From: Variovorax boronicumulans NBRC 103145
Lineage (GTDB): Bacteria > Pseudomonadota > Gammaproteobacteria > Burkholderiales > Burkholderiaceae_C
NCBI RefSeq assembly: GCF_001591345.1
Contig: NZ_BCUS01000029.1
Coordinates: forward strand, 1-60,476
DNA: 60,476 nucleotides
Reading direction: 5' to 3'
The position numbers were made by a program, and so were the translations under genes. Below, piece after piece: positions 17,761 to 27,538 of the stretch. Numbering within the stretch: position 1 is the first letter of the stretch; each line of letters begins with the position of its first letter. The notes beneath the pieces are model-generated. The model did not search any database, was not told the DNA's origin, and saw only the letters and a program-made list of their open reading frames with translations.

Positions 17761-20153
17761 CACGGGATCAGCACGAGGATCTTGATGTCGATGTAGACCG
17801 TGCCGATCGAGACCTTGGCTTCGGCCTTCTGGTTGAAGGCCTGGTTCGACCAGCGATAGGCCTTGATGTCGAAACTCGCCCCACCGATGTTGGTGGAGAC
17901 CGCATTGAAGGTCTCCGACAGGGTGGCGTAGGTGAGCGAGTTCACCCAGGCGAACGAGAACATGAGCTTGGCCTGCGAGCGGATGTAGCTCGACGCCTTG
18001 GTCGTGGCGCTGCCACCCGCCACGGTCTCGATGCTGCCGTCGTACTTGTTGGTGTGCTTCTCGGTCGAATGCAGGAGGATCTTCTTGGCCTTGACGTTGA
18101 AGTTCGTCTCGGCGTCGATGGACACGTTCTTGGCCTTGCCCACGTAGTCGCCCGCCGACACGGTGGACGTGTGGTCGCCCGTTTCGATCGTCTCCGTGAG
18201 GCCACCCTTGATCGTGTCCTTGCCGCCGCCGCCCAGGACATCCCGCTCCCACCCTGTCTTGTAGCTCTCGAACCGCTTGCCGGCCCAGGTTTCCAGCCTG
18301 GAGTCCCCGGTGTAGACGTGCTCGGTCATGCCGTTCTTCACGTCGACGTGCAGCGCGTTGTCGAAATTCTCCTGTCGCAGGCCGGCCATCACGTGCACGT
18401 TGGAGTCGCCTGTCTCAACGGTCTCCGTGGCCCCCTCCTTGGTCGTGATCGCGATGGCGTTGTTGAAGAAGTGCTCGGCCTTCTTTGTCACTTCCAGCTT
18501 CGAGCCCGACTTGTAGATCGCGTGATCGAGGCCGTTGACCACCGTCGTGGTCCGCGCCTGGTCCACGGTGAGCTCGTCGTTCTTGTGGACGTTGGTGGTG
18601 CGGTGACCCTCCACCGTGTGGGTCTCGTCGTTCTCGACCTCGATGAAGAAGTCCTTCTGTGCATGGATCTTGATCGACTCGTTGCTCGGGTCGTCGTCGA
18701 TCACAAAATGGTTGGCCAACTCCCCATCGCCTTTCACGGTGCGGCTGATGAAGCCGCTGACCGTCGCCTTGGCAGGAAGCTCCAGCGGCGGCATCTGGTC
18801 GGCGTTGTAGACACGCCCGATGATGATCGGCCGGTCGGGGCAGCCCGCGATGAAATCGACGATCACCTCCTGCCCCACGCGCGGATGGTTCACCGCGCCG
18901 AAGTTGGAGCCGGCCCAGGCGCTGGACACGCGCACCCAGCACGAGCTGTCTTCGTTGCGCTGGCCGTAGCGGTCCCAGCGGAACTGCACCTTCACGCGGC
19001 CGTACTTGTCGATCCAGATGTCTTCGCCGGGCGGCCCGACCACGGTGGCGGTCTGCGGGCCCTGGGTGCTCGGCACGCGCGTGATGCGGCGCGCGCGGAA
19101 CGGGAACGAGGTGGGCTGCACGCCGAAGTGAAAGCTGTACTCGCCCGGCATGCCGCCGCTGGCATAGCCGCCCTCGCGCAGGCTGTACATCACCGAGACG
19201 ACGAGGTACTCGCGGTTGTCCTCGTTGCGCGGTGCGTTCTGCATGGTGAAGCGGTAGCCGGGCGCCATGCCGCGCACGTTGGTGTGGCCGGTGTCGACCT
19301 CGGCCTGGGCCTGCGCTTCCTCGAGGCGGATGCGCGCGTAGTGCTCGCCCTGCCCCGCGTCGCTGTAGCCGCCCATCCACTCGTACATCTCGTAGCGGCC
19401 GTGGTCGCTGCCGCGCGGCTGGCTGCGCGTGTTGAGCAGGTCGGCCCGGGGCTTCTTGAAGTCGAAGTCGTCGACCACGTAGGTGCCGGGGCGGATCTCT
19501 TCGGTGACTTCCCACTGGTCGATCACTTCGCGGCCGGGGTCGGTGGCGCGGTCGCTCGCGAGGTAGCCGATCTTCGGGTAGCCGGGCAGCGTCTCGTGCG
19601 CGCTCATGTCGTCGGCGAGCACCAGCGTGTGCTGGTTCTTGTCGTGCTTGAAGTAGTAGTAGATGCCCTCGTGCTCCATGAGGCGGCTCACGAAGGCGAA
19701 GTCGGTCTCCTGGTACTGCACGCAGTACTCCCACTGGCGGTACGAGGCGCTGAGCTTCTTCTCGAAGGCGAAGCCGTACTCGCCCAGCACGTCTTCGAGG
19801 ATCTCGACCACCGACTTGTTCTGGAAGATCTTGCAGTCGCTGGTGCGCGTGAGGTACCACAGCCACGGCCGCACCGCGGCGCGGTACACGGTGTAGCGCG
19901 AAGAGCCGCCCTCGCGCCCGATCATGGTGAAGCGCGTGATCTGGCCGTTGAGGTAGCGCGGCGTGCCGCTCAGCGTCTGGATCTCGAGCGCCAGTGGCTT
20001 GCCGAGCAGGCCCTTCATGTCGACCGAGGTGTTCGGGCTCAGCAGGTCGACCTCGAACTCGAACAGCTGCGACAGCCCTTCGCTGCCGTGCATCGAGCGG
20101 AACAGCAGCTGTTCCTCTCCAAGCGGGGTGTGGGCTTTGACGACTCTGTCCAT
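17760..20153 (-). CDS. vgrG: T6SS spike protein VgrG (TssI)
   Basis: Protein of 797 residues. The gp27-like head (about 1-380) and gp5-like OB domain (about 385-480, with FRWDRYGQRNEDSSCWVR) are followed by a beta-helix with repeated ETGD-type segments, and a roughly 150-residue tail rich in Ala/Ser ending in IDIKILVLIP. No recognisable enzymatic domain is attached, so this is a structural VgrG that probably carries cargo through PAAR-like and adaptor proteins. GGGAG is positioned 5 bases before the ATG. Located between clpV and the tip-module genes. Confidence 0.95.
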   Translation of the reverse strand: MDRVVKAHTPLGEEQLLFRSMHGSEGLSQLFEFEVDLLSPNTSVDMKGLLGKPLALEIQTLSGTPRYLNGQITRFTMIGREGGSSRYTVYRAAVRPWLWYLTRTSDCKIFQNKSVVEILEDVLGEYGFAFEKKLSASYRQWEYCVQYQETDFAFVSRLMEHEGIYYYFKHDKNQHTLVLADDMSAHETLPGYPKIGYLASDRATDPGREVIDQWEVTEEIRPGTYVVDDFDFKKPRADLLNTRSQPRGSDHGRYEMYEWMGGYSDAGQGEHYARIRLEEAQAQAEVDTGHTNVRGMAPGYRFTMQNAPRNEDNREYLVVSVMYSLREGGYASGGMPGEYSFHFGVQPTSFPFRARRITRVPSTQGPQTATVVGPPGEDIWIDKYGRVKVQFRWDRYGQRNEDSSCWVRVSSAWAGSNFGAVNHPRVGQEVIVDFIAGCPDRPIIIGRVYNADQMPPLELPAKATVSGFISRTVKGDGELANHFVIDDDPSNESIKIHAQKDFFIEVENDETHTVEGHRTTNVHKNDELTVDQARTTTVVNGLDHAIYKSGSKLEVTKKAEHFFNNAIAITTKEGATETVETGDSNVHVMAGLRQENFDNALHVDVKNGMTEHVYTGDSRLETWAGKRFESYKTGWERDVLGGGGKDTIKGGLTETIETGDHTSTVSAGDYVGKAKNVSIDAETNFNVKAKKILLHSTEKHTNKYDGSIETVAGGSATTKASSYIRSQAKLMFSFAWVNSLTYATLSETFNAVSTNIGGASFDIKAYRWSNQAFNQKAEAKVSIGTVYIDIKILVLIP

Positions 20154-20170
20154 GCGGCTCTCCCTTGTGT

Positions 20171-22876
20171 CTACGCGGGGCGTTCTGAAAACTCGTACTG
20201 GAAGTCGTCGCCCGCTGCGCCCAGCTGCACGCCGGCGAGCTTGCGCGCACTGACGGTGGCGCCGATGACTTCTTCGCTCAGCCGGGGCAGGATGGTGTGC
20301 GTGAGGATCGCGTCGATCATCCGGCCACCCGACTCTATGGCCGTGCAGCGGCGCGCGACAAGCGCGACGGCGCTGTCGTTGTAAGCCAATGCAATGCCGT
20401 GGTTGGCCTGCAGGCGTGCCGCGATGCGGTCCAGCTGCAGGCGAATGATCCGGTGCAGTGCGTCGGCCTGCAGCGGGTAGTAGGGCACGACCACCAGGCG
20501 CCCGAGCAGCGCGGGCGCGAACACCTTCAGCAGAGGCTCGCGCAGTGCCGCCGCCAGCGGCTCGGGGTCGGGGCGCAACGTCGGGTCTTCGCACAGCTGC
20601 ATGACGAGGTCGGTGCCGACGTTCGACGTCATGATGATCACGGTGTTGCGGAAGTCGATGTGGCGGCCTTCGCCATCTTCCATCCAGCCCTTGTCGAAGA
20701 CCTGGAAGAAGATCTCATGCACGTCGGGGTGGGCCTTCTCGATCTCGTCGAGCAGCACCACGCTGTAGGGCCGGCGGCGCACGGCCTCGGTGAGCACGCC
20801 GCCTTCGCCATAACCCACGTAGCCGGGCGGTGCGCCCTTGAGCGTGGAGACGGTGTGCGACTCCTGGAACTCGCTCATGTTGATGGTGACGAGGTTCTGC
20901 TCGCCACCGTACAGCGCCTCCGACAGCGCGAGCGCGGTTTCGGTCTTGCCCACGCCCGAGGGGCCGCACAGCAAGAACACGCCGACGGGCTTGTTGGGGT
21001 TGTCCAGCCGCGCACGCGCGGTGCGGATGCGCCGCGAAATGGTCTCCAGCGCATCGGGCTGCGCGACCACGCGGGCCGACAAGATCTCGCCCAGGCGCAG
21101 CACCGACTGCGCGTCGTCGCGCACCATGCGGCCGATGGGGATGCCGGTCCAGTCGGCGACCACGGTGGCGACGGCCTGCGCATCCACCGCCGCGAGGATG
21201 AGCGGTGTCTCGCCTTGCAATTGCACGAGCTGGTCTTGCGCTTCGTTGAGTTCGGCGCGGATGGCCTCGGGCGTTCGCTCGGGCTCGGTAGGCGGTTTCT
21301 CTTCGCGGTCATCTTCCGCTTCAGATTGCACCGGCACCGCCGCAGGCGACAGCAGCTTGCGCAACGCGACGATGCGCTCGACCAGCGCGGCCTCTTCCAC
21401 GCGCCGCTGCTCCAGCAGTTCAAGTTCAGCCTGCGCGGCAGCCACCTGCGCCGCGATGTCTTCGACGCGCTGGTGCTCGCCGACCCCGATCGCCGCCTCG
21501 CGCCCCGCGATGCCGGACTCGATGCCCAGCACCTCGATGCGCCGCTTCAAATCTTCGAGCGCCGCAGGCAAGGCATGCTGGCTCAGCGCCACGCGCGCGC
21601 ACGCGGTGTCGAGCAGGCTCACGGCCTTGTCGGGCAACTGGCGTGCGGGAATGTAGCGGTGCGACAGGCTCACGGCCGCTTCGAGCGCGGCATCGAGGAT
21701 GAGCACGCCGTGGTGCTTCTCCAGTTCGGCCGAGATGCCGCGCAGCATGACCACGGCCTTGGGCTCGGTGGGCTCGTGCACCTGGATGGTCTGGAAGCGC
21801 CGCGTGAGTGCCGGGTCTTTCTCGATGTACTTCTTGTACTCCGACCACGTCGTGGCGCCGATGGTGCGCAACCGGCCGCGTGCGAGCGCGGGCTTGAGCA
21901 GGTTGGCTGCGTCGCCTGTGCCGGCGGTGCCGCCCGCGCCGACCAGCGTGTGCACTTCGTCGACGAACAGCACGATGGGCTTGGGGCTTTTCTCGACCTC
22001 GTCGATCACCTGGCGCAGCCGCTGCTCGAACTCGCCCTTCACGCCCGCGCCGGCCTGCAGCAGCGTGGGGTCGAGCACCCACAGCGACACGTCCTTCAGC
22101 GACGGCGGCACGTCGCCCGCAGCCAGGCGCGAGGCCAGGCCTTCGACCACGGCCGTCTTGCCGACGCCGGCCTCGCCGGTGAGCAGCGGGTTGTTCTGGC
22201 GCCGGCGCATGAGGATGTCGACGATCTGGCGGATCTCGTCGTCGCGGCCGTACACGGGGTCGAGCTCGCCGGCGCGCGCCTTGGCCGTGAGGTCGCTCGC
22301 GTACTTGGCCAGGGCCGAGCCGCCAGCGGCGGGCGTGTCGCCCTGGTGCTGCGCCACCGGTGCACCACCGCCCGCCTCCGACGCGGCGTCGTAGTCGTCT
22401 TCCGGCGAGCCTTCGGTCCATGCGGCGAGTTGCGCGACCAGCACATCGGGCACGAGCTTGTCGAACTCGCGCGAGATGCCCGAGAGCACCTGGCGCAGGC
22501 CCGGCGTCTTCACGATGCCCGCGAGCAGGTAGGCGCCGCGGATCGACGTCGCTTCGAAGCGCAGGCTGGCATAGACCCACGCACGCTCGACGGCGTGGTC
22601 AACATGCTCGGAGATGTCGCTGATCGACGTGGCGCCGTGCGGCAGGCGGTCGAGCGCGCGCACGAGGTCCTGCTCGACCGCGTCGAGGTTGAGCCCCGCG
22701 CGCTTGATGATGCGCAGCAGGTCGCTGTCCTGCAGCTGCAGGATCTGGTGCAGCCAGTGCACGAGCTCGACGTAGGCATTGCCGCGCAGCTTGGCGAAGG
22801 CGGTGGCGGTCTCCAATGCCTTGTAGAGCATCGGGTTCAACTTGGAGAACAGAGAGACGCGGCGGATGTCGGTCAT
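20171..22876 (-). CDS. tssH: T6SS sheath-disassembly ATPase TssH (ClpV)
   Basis: AAA+ protein of 901 residues. N-terminal domain (1-150) binds contracted TssC. First ATPase module has Walker A GEAGVGKT (234-241) and Walker B VDEVH (305-309); a coiled-coil middle domain spans about 430-560; the second module has GPSGVGKT (638-645). Both nucleotide sites are intact. It recycles TssB/TssC sheaths after firing. Start overlaps the tssG stop (ATGA). Confidence 0.97.
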   Translation of the reverse strand: MTDIRRVSLFSKLNPMLYKALETATAFAKLRGNAYVELVHWLHQILQLQDSDLLRIIKRAGLNLDAVEQDLVRALDRLPHGATSISDISEHVDHAVERAWVYASLRFEATSIRGAYLLAGIVKTPGLRQVLSGISREFDKLVPDVLVAQLAAWTEGSPEDDYDAASEAGGGAPVAQHQGDTPAAGGSALAKYASDLTAKARAGELDPVYGRDDEIRQIVDILMRRRQNNPLLTGEAGVGKTAVVEGLASRLAAGDVPPSLKDVSLWVLDPTLLQAGAGVKGEFEQRLRQVIDEVEKSPKPIVLFVDEVHTLVGAGGTAGTGDAANLLKPALARGRLRTIGATTWSEYKKYIEKDPALTRRFQTIQVHEPTEPKAVVMLRGISAELEKHHGVLILDAALEAAVSLSHRYIPARQLPDKAVSLLDTACARVALSQHALPAALEDLKRRIEVLGIESGIAGREAAIGVGEHQRVEDIAAQVAAAQAELELLEQRRVEEAALVERIVALRKLLSPAAVPVQSEAEDDREEKPPTEPERTPEAIRAELNEAQDQLVQLQGETPLILAAVDAQAVATVVADWTGIPIGRMVRDDAQSVLRLGEILSARVVAQPDALETISRRIRTARARLDNPNKPVGVFLLCGPSGVGKTETALALSEALYGGEQNLVTINMSEFQESHTVSTLKGAPPGYVGYGEGGVLTEAVRRRPYSVVLLDEIEKAHPDVHEIFFQVFDKGWMEDGEGRHIDFRNTVIIMTSNVGTDLVMQLCEDPTLRPDPEPLAAALREPLLKVFAPALLGRLVVVPYYPLQADALHRIIRLQLDRIAARLQANHGIALAYNDSAVALVARRCTAIESGGRMIDAILTHTILPRLSEEVIGATVSARKLAGVQLGAAGDDFQYEFSERPA

Positions 22877-24033
22877 GAGGAAGCCGGTGCGTTGCGGGAA
22901 AAGAGCGCCTCGGGCTGGAACACCATGTCGCCGGCGTCGGTGTCGGACAGGCGGGTGCCGAGCCAGCTGCCCCAGCCCAGGCGCTGGTCGCTGCTCAGCC
23001 GCATGCCGCGCGCCTCGGGCTTGCTGAGCACCAACCGCAGCTCCCAGGCGAATTCGATGCCGACGTACTGGCGCACCCAGTCGACCACCTGCTGCAGCCG
23101 CGGGCTGCCCGGCAGGAACTCGCGGAACTGCTGCTGCGACAACGGGCCGAGTTCGAGCCTGAACTTGCCCTGCGCATCGCGCACCGCCAGGCCGATGGTG
23201 GCGCCGCTGCCCAGCCGGTGGTTGCGCCCGAGCTGGCCGATGCGGCTGACCTGGCGCTCGTCGATGTGCACCCAGTCGCTCACGAACTCGACCACGCGCA
23301 CGGGCACGTCGAAGTACAGGCGAAGAATCTGAATCAGCCCTTCGGGGTTGCACGTCTGGCGCACCAGGTGCCCCGCCATGTGCGTGCGCGCATGGTCGGC
23401 GATGCGGTCGCGCGCCTTCAGGCCGGGCTGCCCCATGTTCATGAGGCTGGCCACGTAGTCGACAAAGCGGTGGCCGTCGGTGCGGTCCAGGCTGTTGACC
23501 GACTGCGCGTCGGCCCAGGCGCGGTAGAACAGCAGGATCAGCCGGTGATGGAACAGGTCGGCGAAGGCGCTGAGCGTGTTGTCGGCGTGGTGGCGCTTGC
23601 GCTCGCGCGCGTACTCGGTCAGGTGCAGCGGGAGCGGGCCGTTGGGGCCGAACAGGCCGAAGCCGTAGATCGAGATGCGCGGCGCGCCGTCTTCGTCGAC
23701 CTCGACGCCCGACACGTTCGACGGCGCGAAGGCCATCGAGGGCTCCTGCCCCAGCCGCAGCGGCTCGTCGCGCGGGCGCGGCGCACGGCCCAGCAGCGGA
23801 TGGTCGCCCTGCGCGTCGAGCCGGCGCAGCAGCATGAACAGGTCGTGCTCGAAGGGCTGCTCGACGAGCCGGGCCCACAGCGCGGGGTCGGCCTCGGGCA
23901 CGCCACGGCGCGGCGGGGCTTTCGCCTTCGCTTGCACTGGGCTGCGCGCATCGACGGCCGCCTCGTCGCGCGCCTCGGCCTCTGCCGGCAGCACCTGCAG
24001 CATGGCGTCGTCGGTGAGGCCGGTCGTGCTCAT
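22873..24033 (-). CDS. tssG: T6SS baseplate protein TssG
   Basis: Protein of 386 residues. An Ala-rich N-terminal tail (1-50) precedes the conserved TssG domain, including GFGLFGPNGPLPLHLTEYA (about 122-140) and FADLFHHRLILLFYRAW (about 160-176). It forms the baseplate wedge with TssF, TssE and TssK. The N-terminal tail is longer than in many homologues. ATGA overlaps at both ends, with tssF upstream and tssH downstream. Confidence 0.95.
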   Translation of the reverse strand: MSTTGLTDDAMLQVLPAEAEARDEAAVDARSPVQAKAKAPPRRGVPEADPALWARLVEQPFEHDLFMLLRRLDAQGDHPLLGRAPRPRDEPLRLGQEPSMAFAPSNVSGVEVDEDGAPRISIYGFGLFGPNGPLPLHLTEYARERKRHHADNTLSAFADLFHHRLILLFYRAWADAQSVNSLDRTDGHRFVDYVASLMNMGQPGLKARDRIADHARTHMAGHLVRQTCNPEGLIQILRLYFDVPVRVVEFVSDWVHIDERQVSRIGQLGRNHRLGSGATIGLAVRDAQGKFRLELGPLSQQQFREFLPGSPRLQQVVDWVRQYVGIEFAWELRLVLSKPEARGMRLSSDQRLGWGSWLGTRLSDTDAGDMVFQPEALFSRNAPASS

Positions 24034-25901
24034 ACGGTGGGGCGGCGTCCCACGCGCGGGGTCCAGCGCGCGATTTCGCCGCGCTGCAGGCTGGACAGCG
24101 CGAACTCGGTGAAGGCATTGAGCGACACGTGCCGGCTGAAGAACTGCTCCAGCACGGCGCCGAACAGGTACGGGCTCGTGCCCGAGAACGCGACCTCGTC
24201 GATCTGCAGCGCGATCTCCACGCCGCGCCCGAACACGATCGGCCCCGGCTCGGGCAGGCGGCGGAACACGGGCGCCAGCGCCATCGAGCGCACGCCCTGG
24301 ATCTGCCGGCGCACGGCCGGGTCGGCGAGGTTGCCGTACAGGTCGAGCATCTCGCGCAGCGCGGCGGCGCCCTGCGTGGCATCGACGTCGGTCAGGCTCA
24401 GGTAGTTCAGGCCCAGGTGGCTGATGAGGCGCCAGGTGAGCGCGCCTTCGGCCAGCGCCGGGTACGGCCGCGACGGCCCGCGCAGGATGCGCACGCCGCG
24501 CACCGGCGCCGACACGCGCAGCGTGAAGTCCGATTCGAGCCCGGTGGGCAGCAGCAGCGGCAGGTCGCGGTTGGTGCACAGCGCGTCGATGGTGATGTGG
24601 CGCAGGCTGTGCGGAAACGGCGCGTCGTGCTGGTCGACCAGCGACACGTACACCTCGCTGCCGGTGTAGCTGGTGCGCGTGCCCTGCGCGCGTGCACGGT
24701 CGGACACCAGGCGCGGCTCGCGGCGCAGCGAGAAGTAGGCGCCGAAGTCCCCGTCGTCGGACGCGAACGAACCGAGGAAGGGCCGGAACTCGCGCTCTTC
24801 GGAGCCGTTGGCCATGTGGCCCGTGACGCGCTCGACGGTGAAGATCTCGAAGTCGCGCGGGCGCGTGCGGTCGATCACCGCATGGTGCTCATGCTGGCCC
24901 GGCCCGACCGGGATGCGGTCGCTGCGGCGCGGCACGAGGTTGATGATGGGGGTGCAGAACAGCGAGAAGTGCCTGGCATCGACCAGCCGCTCCAGGTCGG
25001 CGTCGGCGCGATCGAGCAGGATCACGATCTCCATCGTGGTGCCGCCGATGGCCGAGGCCGCCGCGCGCAGGTGCTTCACGCTGAAGAAGAGGTAGCGCTC
25101 GGGAAAGGCGAAGTACTCGTGCAGCAGGCGGTAGCCCTGGAACGAGCGCGCGTCGTAGGGCAGCAGCGACTGCTCGGGGTCGAAGCCCTCGTGGCGGATC
25201 GCCTCGTCGCCCAGCGGCACGATGCGCGCCGTGCTGCCGGGGCCGGCGCGGCACACGGTGGCCACGCTGTGGTGAGCGACCAGTTCGAGCACGCGCAGCG
25301 CGTGCAGCTCCGCGCCCGAGAGAAAGAACTCGAGCCGATCGAGCGGCATCTCCGAAAAGCGCGCGCCGCCCACGGCCTCGAGCTTGATGGTGATCGCGCT
25401 CTTGGCCTGGCGCGCCGCCATCGGCAGCGCATGCGCGATCTCGGCCGGCACCGGGCCGAGGCTCGCCTCGGCAATCTTGATGGGCCACAGCGTGACGGCG
25501 TGGCCCGTGCGGAACTCGCAGGCCGTCTGCTCGCCCTTGATCATGCGGCCACGCAACAGCGTGTGGCGCGGCAGCTCGTAGCCCGCCTTCAGCGAGCCCT
25601 CGTTGAGGTTGCCGTCGATCTGCACCACGGCCATCGCGGGCAGCGGCGCGAGGAAGTTGGGGTACACCACCTCGAGCAGGCGCTGCGAGAAGCGCGGAAA
25701 CTCCGCGTCCATCTTGAGCTGGATGCGCGCCGTGAGAAAGCTGAAGCCTTCGAGCAGGCGCTCCACGTACGGGTCGCTGACCTCGATGCCGCGCATGCCC
25801 AGGCGGCCCGCGATCTTGGGGTAGCGCTGCGCGAACTCGGCCCCGAGCTCGTGCATGTAGGTGAGTTCGCGGTTGTAGTAGTCGAGGAGCTTGGCGTCCA
25901 T
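24030..25901 (-). CDS. tssF: T6SS baseplate protein TssF
   Basis: Protein of 623 residues, normal for TssF. It begins MDAKLLDYYNRELTYMHELG, the classic family N-terminus, followed by FAQRYPKIAGRLGM and VERLLEGFSFL. TssF makes the bulk of the baseplate wedge. Stop overlaps the tssG start. Unlike its neighbours, it is separated from the upstream gene tssE by 127 bases of hairpin-forming sequence. Confidence 0.97.
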   Translation of the reverse strand: MDAKLLDYYNRELTYMHELGAEFAQRYPKIAGRLGMRGIEVSDPYVERLLEGFSFLTARIQLKMDAEFPRFSQRLLEVVYPNFLAPLPAMAVVQIDGNLNEGSLKAGYELPRHTLLRGRMIKGEQTACEFRTGHAVTLWPIKIAEASLGPVPAEIAHALPMAARQAKSAITIKLEAVGGARFSEMPLDRLEFFLSGAELHALRVLELVAHHSVATVCRAGPGSTARIVPLGDEAIRHEGFDPEQSLLPYDARSFQGYRLLHEYFAFPERYLFFSVKHLRAAASAIGGTTMEIVILLDRADADLERLVDARHFSLFCTPIINLVPRRSDRIPVGPGQHEHHAVIDRTRPRDFEIFTVERVTGHMANGSEEREFRPFLGSFASDDGDFGAYFSLRREPRLVSDRARAQGTRTSYTGSEVYVSLVDQHDAPFPHSLRHITIDALCTNRDLPLLLPTGLESDFTLRVSAPVRGVRILRGPSRPYPALAEGALTWRLISHLGLNYLSLTDVDATQGAAALREMLDLYGNLADPAVRRQIQGVRSMALAPVFRRLPEPGPIVFGRGVEIALQIDEVAFSGTSPYLFGAVLEQFFSRHVSLNAFTEFALSSLQRGEIARWTPRVGRRPTV

Positions 25902-25947
25902 CAGTGGCTCTCCCCCAGGCTTCGCGCACTTCGTGTCGCTACTCCTA

Positions 25948-26000
25948 CCCCCTCACCGGGGGCAACACCAGTGGCCCGGCAAAGCCGGTTCCACGGTGTT
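25948..26000. repeat. REP-like hairpin element between tssE and tssF
   Basis: The 127-base spacer contains two strong hairpins side by side. The first is CCCCC-TCACC-GGGGG (25948-25962). The second is a near-perfect nested stem at 25964-26000: AACACC, GTGG and CCGGC on the left pair with GCCGG, CCAC and GGTGTT on the right around an AAA loop. From memory, similar hairpin-rich intergenic sequences recur in Variovorax-type genomes; only one copy is in this window. It may stabilise or attenuate the operon transcript. Confidence 0.6.
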
Positions 26001-26028
26001 CCTTGAAAAGAGGACCCATGCAGTCGCA

Positions 26029-26574
26029 TCACAGCCCTCCTGTCGGTCGCAGCACCATGTGCCCGCTTTCCAGGTCCAGCTCCGAACGCAGGATGAACTC
26101 GATCGGGTACGGCACCGACCACAGCGTGCCGCGAATCTCCAGTGCGAGCAGGTTGTGGTGCTCCAGGTCGGTCGCATCGGTCACGCAGCGCACGTCGATG
26201 CTGTCCTTCATGATGCGCGGCTCGAAGTCGATGATGGCCGCGCGGATGGCCGCCTCCACGTCGGCGAAGTCGACCTCCGACATGCGCCCGCCGGCCCAGC
26301 CGCGCACGCCGTAGTTCACCACCGAGCCGCGTGCGCGCGGCATGCCGTTGATGCGGTGGTCGGCGCCGAAGTTGGTGGTGTTGAGCAGCCACTGCAGGTC
26401 GCGCAGCACCGAGTCGCGCAGCAGCTTGCCGCTCATGAGGAAGGCGCCCGCGCGCTCCTGGCCGTTCTGCGGCGCCTTGTCGGTGAGGCGGTCGAGCAGC
26501 ACCGGCTGCAGGCGGTCGCGCGCGACGCTTTCCTGGGCGTCGCCGTCGATGTCGGTGGTGACGGCGGGTGTCAT
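26029..26574 (-). CDS. tssE: T6SS baseplate protein TssE (gp25-like)
   Basis: Protein of 181 residues of the gp25/lysozyme-like family. The segment LLNTTNFGADHRINGMP (about 76-92) and a following VVNYGVRGW are typical, as is a DFEPRI motif near residue 130. It starts sheath polymerisation at the baseplate. Start overlaps the tagJ stop (ATGA). Family members often carry an N-terminal tail like the one here (DRLQPVLLDRLTD). Confidence 0.95.
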   Translation of the reverse strand: MTPAVTTDIDGDAQESVARDRLQPVLLDRLTDKAPQNGQERAGAFLMSGKLLRDSVLRDLQWLLNTTNFGADHRINGMPRARGSVVNYGVRGWAGGRMSEVDFADVEAAIRAAIIDFEPRIMKDSIDVRCVTDATDLEHHNLLALEIRGTLWSVPYPIEFILRSELDLESGHMVLRPTGGL

Positions 26575-27446
26575 GGGGCCGCGCCTTCCGCCACTGCGGC
26601 TTCGAACTCGATGCGCCGCAGGTCGAGCAGCGAGTGGTCGCCGGCCTCGCTGATCAGCGTGCGCTGGCCGATGCCCGCGAACTGGTCGTCGCCCGCGAGC
26701 GGTTGCCAGTCGGTGCGGCGGCCCAGCGCGGTCTCGTCGTCGAGGCTGTCGAGCGCGCCCGGGTAGCGCACCGGCACGAGGCCGTTGAGGCCGCGCCCGT
26801 CGTGCAGCTCGATCTCGGCCGGCGCCCACAGCAGGTCGACCAGGTGCTGCGGGCGCGAGAACTTGATGCGGCGCACCGCCGGCAACGGCAGCCATGCATA
26901 GCCCGAGGGCGTGAACAGTTCGAGCACAGCGCCGATGCGCGCGTCGCCGTCGCACAGCCAGGCAAAGTCGCTGTGTGCCGCGGGCTCGCCGTCGAGCGCC
27001 TGCACGGCGCGCGCATCGGAGCGGTCGACGGTGGTCAGCGTGCCCTGCAGCGCGGGCGCCGCGTCACGCGCGGCTTCGCGCAGTGCCGCGGCCTCGTCGG
27101 CACGTTCGGCGGGCAACACGGCGGCGCCGAGCAGCTGCTCGACCCAGTCGGCATTGCCCGAGACGATGGCCGGCGTGCGTCCGCCGCCGGCCCAGAAGTC
27201 GGTGCGCTCGCGCTCGCCGCGCAACGCCATCGCGCAGGTGACGCTGGCCGGCGTGAACGTGGGGTCGAGCTTGGTCGCGAGCTTGAGCTGGTCTTCGGCC
27301 CGCTGCCATTCGCCGCGCAGCGCGAGGAAGTGGCACAGGGCAAGGCGCAGGCCGGCATTCTGGGGACTGGCGCGGATCTGCCGCTGTACCCATTCGGTGT
27401 GCTCGGCCACGGAGCGCTCGCCCAGCACTGCAAACCCATCGCCCAT
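26571..27446 (-). CDS. tagJ: T6SS accessory protein TagJ (ImpE)
   Basis: Protein of 291 residues in the ImpE/TagJ family. The N-terminal part has TPR-like helices (LRLALCHFLALRGEWQRAEDQL at about 34-55) and the C-terminal part contains SRPQHLVDLLWAPAEIEL. In P. aeruginosa TagJ binds the N-terminus of TssB and influences ClpV-dependent recycling. Stop overlaps tssE. The 140-base gap to hcp holds a strong hairpin, which may lower tagJ and downstream expression relative to hcp. Confidence 0.92.
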   Translation of the reverse strand: MGDGFAVLGERSVAEHTEWVQRQIRASPQNAGLRLALCHFLALRGEWQRAEDQLKLATKLDPTFTPASVTCAMALRGERERTDFWAGGGRTPAIVSGNADWVEQLLGAAVLPAERADEAAALREAARDAAPALQGTLTTVDRSDARAVQALDGEPAAHSDFAWLCDGDARIGAVLELFTPSGYAWLPLPAVRRIKFSRPQHLVDLLWAPAEIELHDGRGLNGLVPVRYPGALDSLDDETALGRRTDWQPLAGDDQFAGIGQRTLISEAGDHSLLDLRRIEFEAAVAEGAAP

Positions 27447-27538
27447 GAAACTTCCCCGTTGACTGGCTGAAAGGTGAAAGGCGGCGCGCCGCGAAGGGGC
27501 GCCGCAGGAGACAGACAAACGGCTGTGGACCGCCGGCG

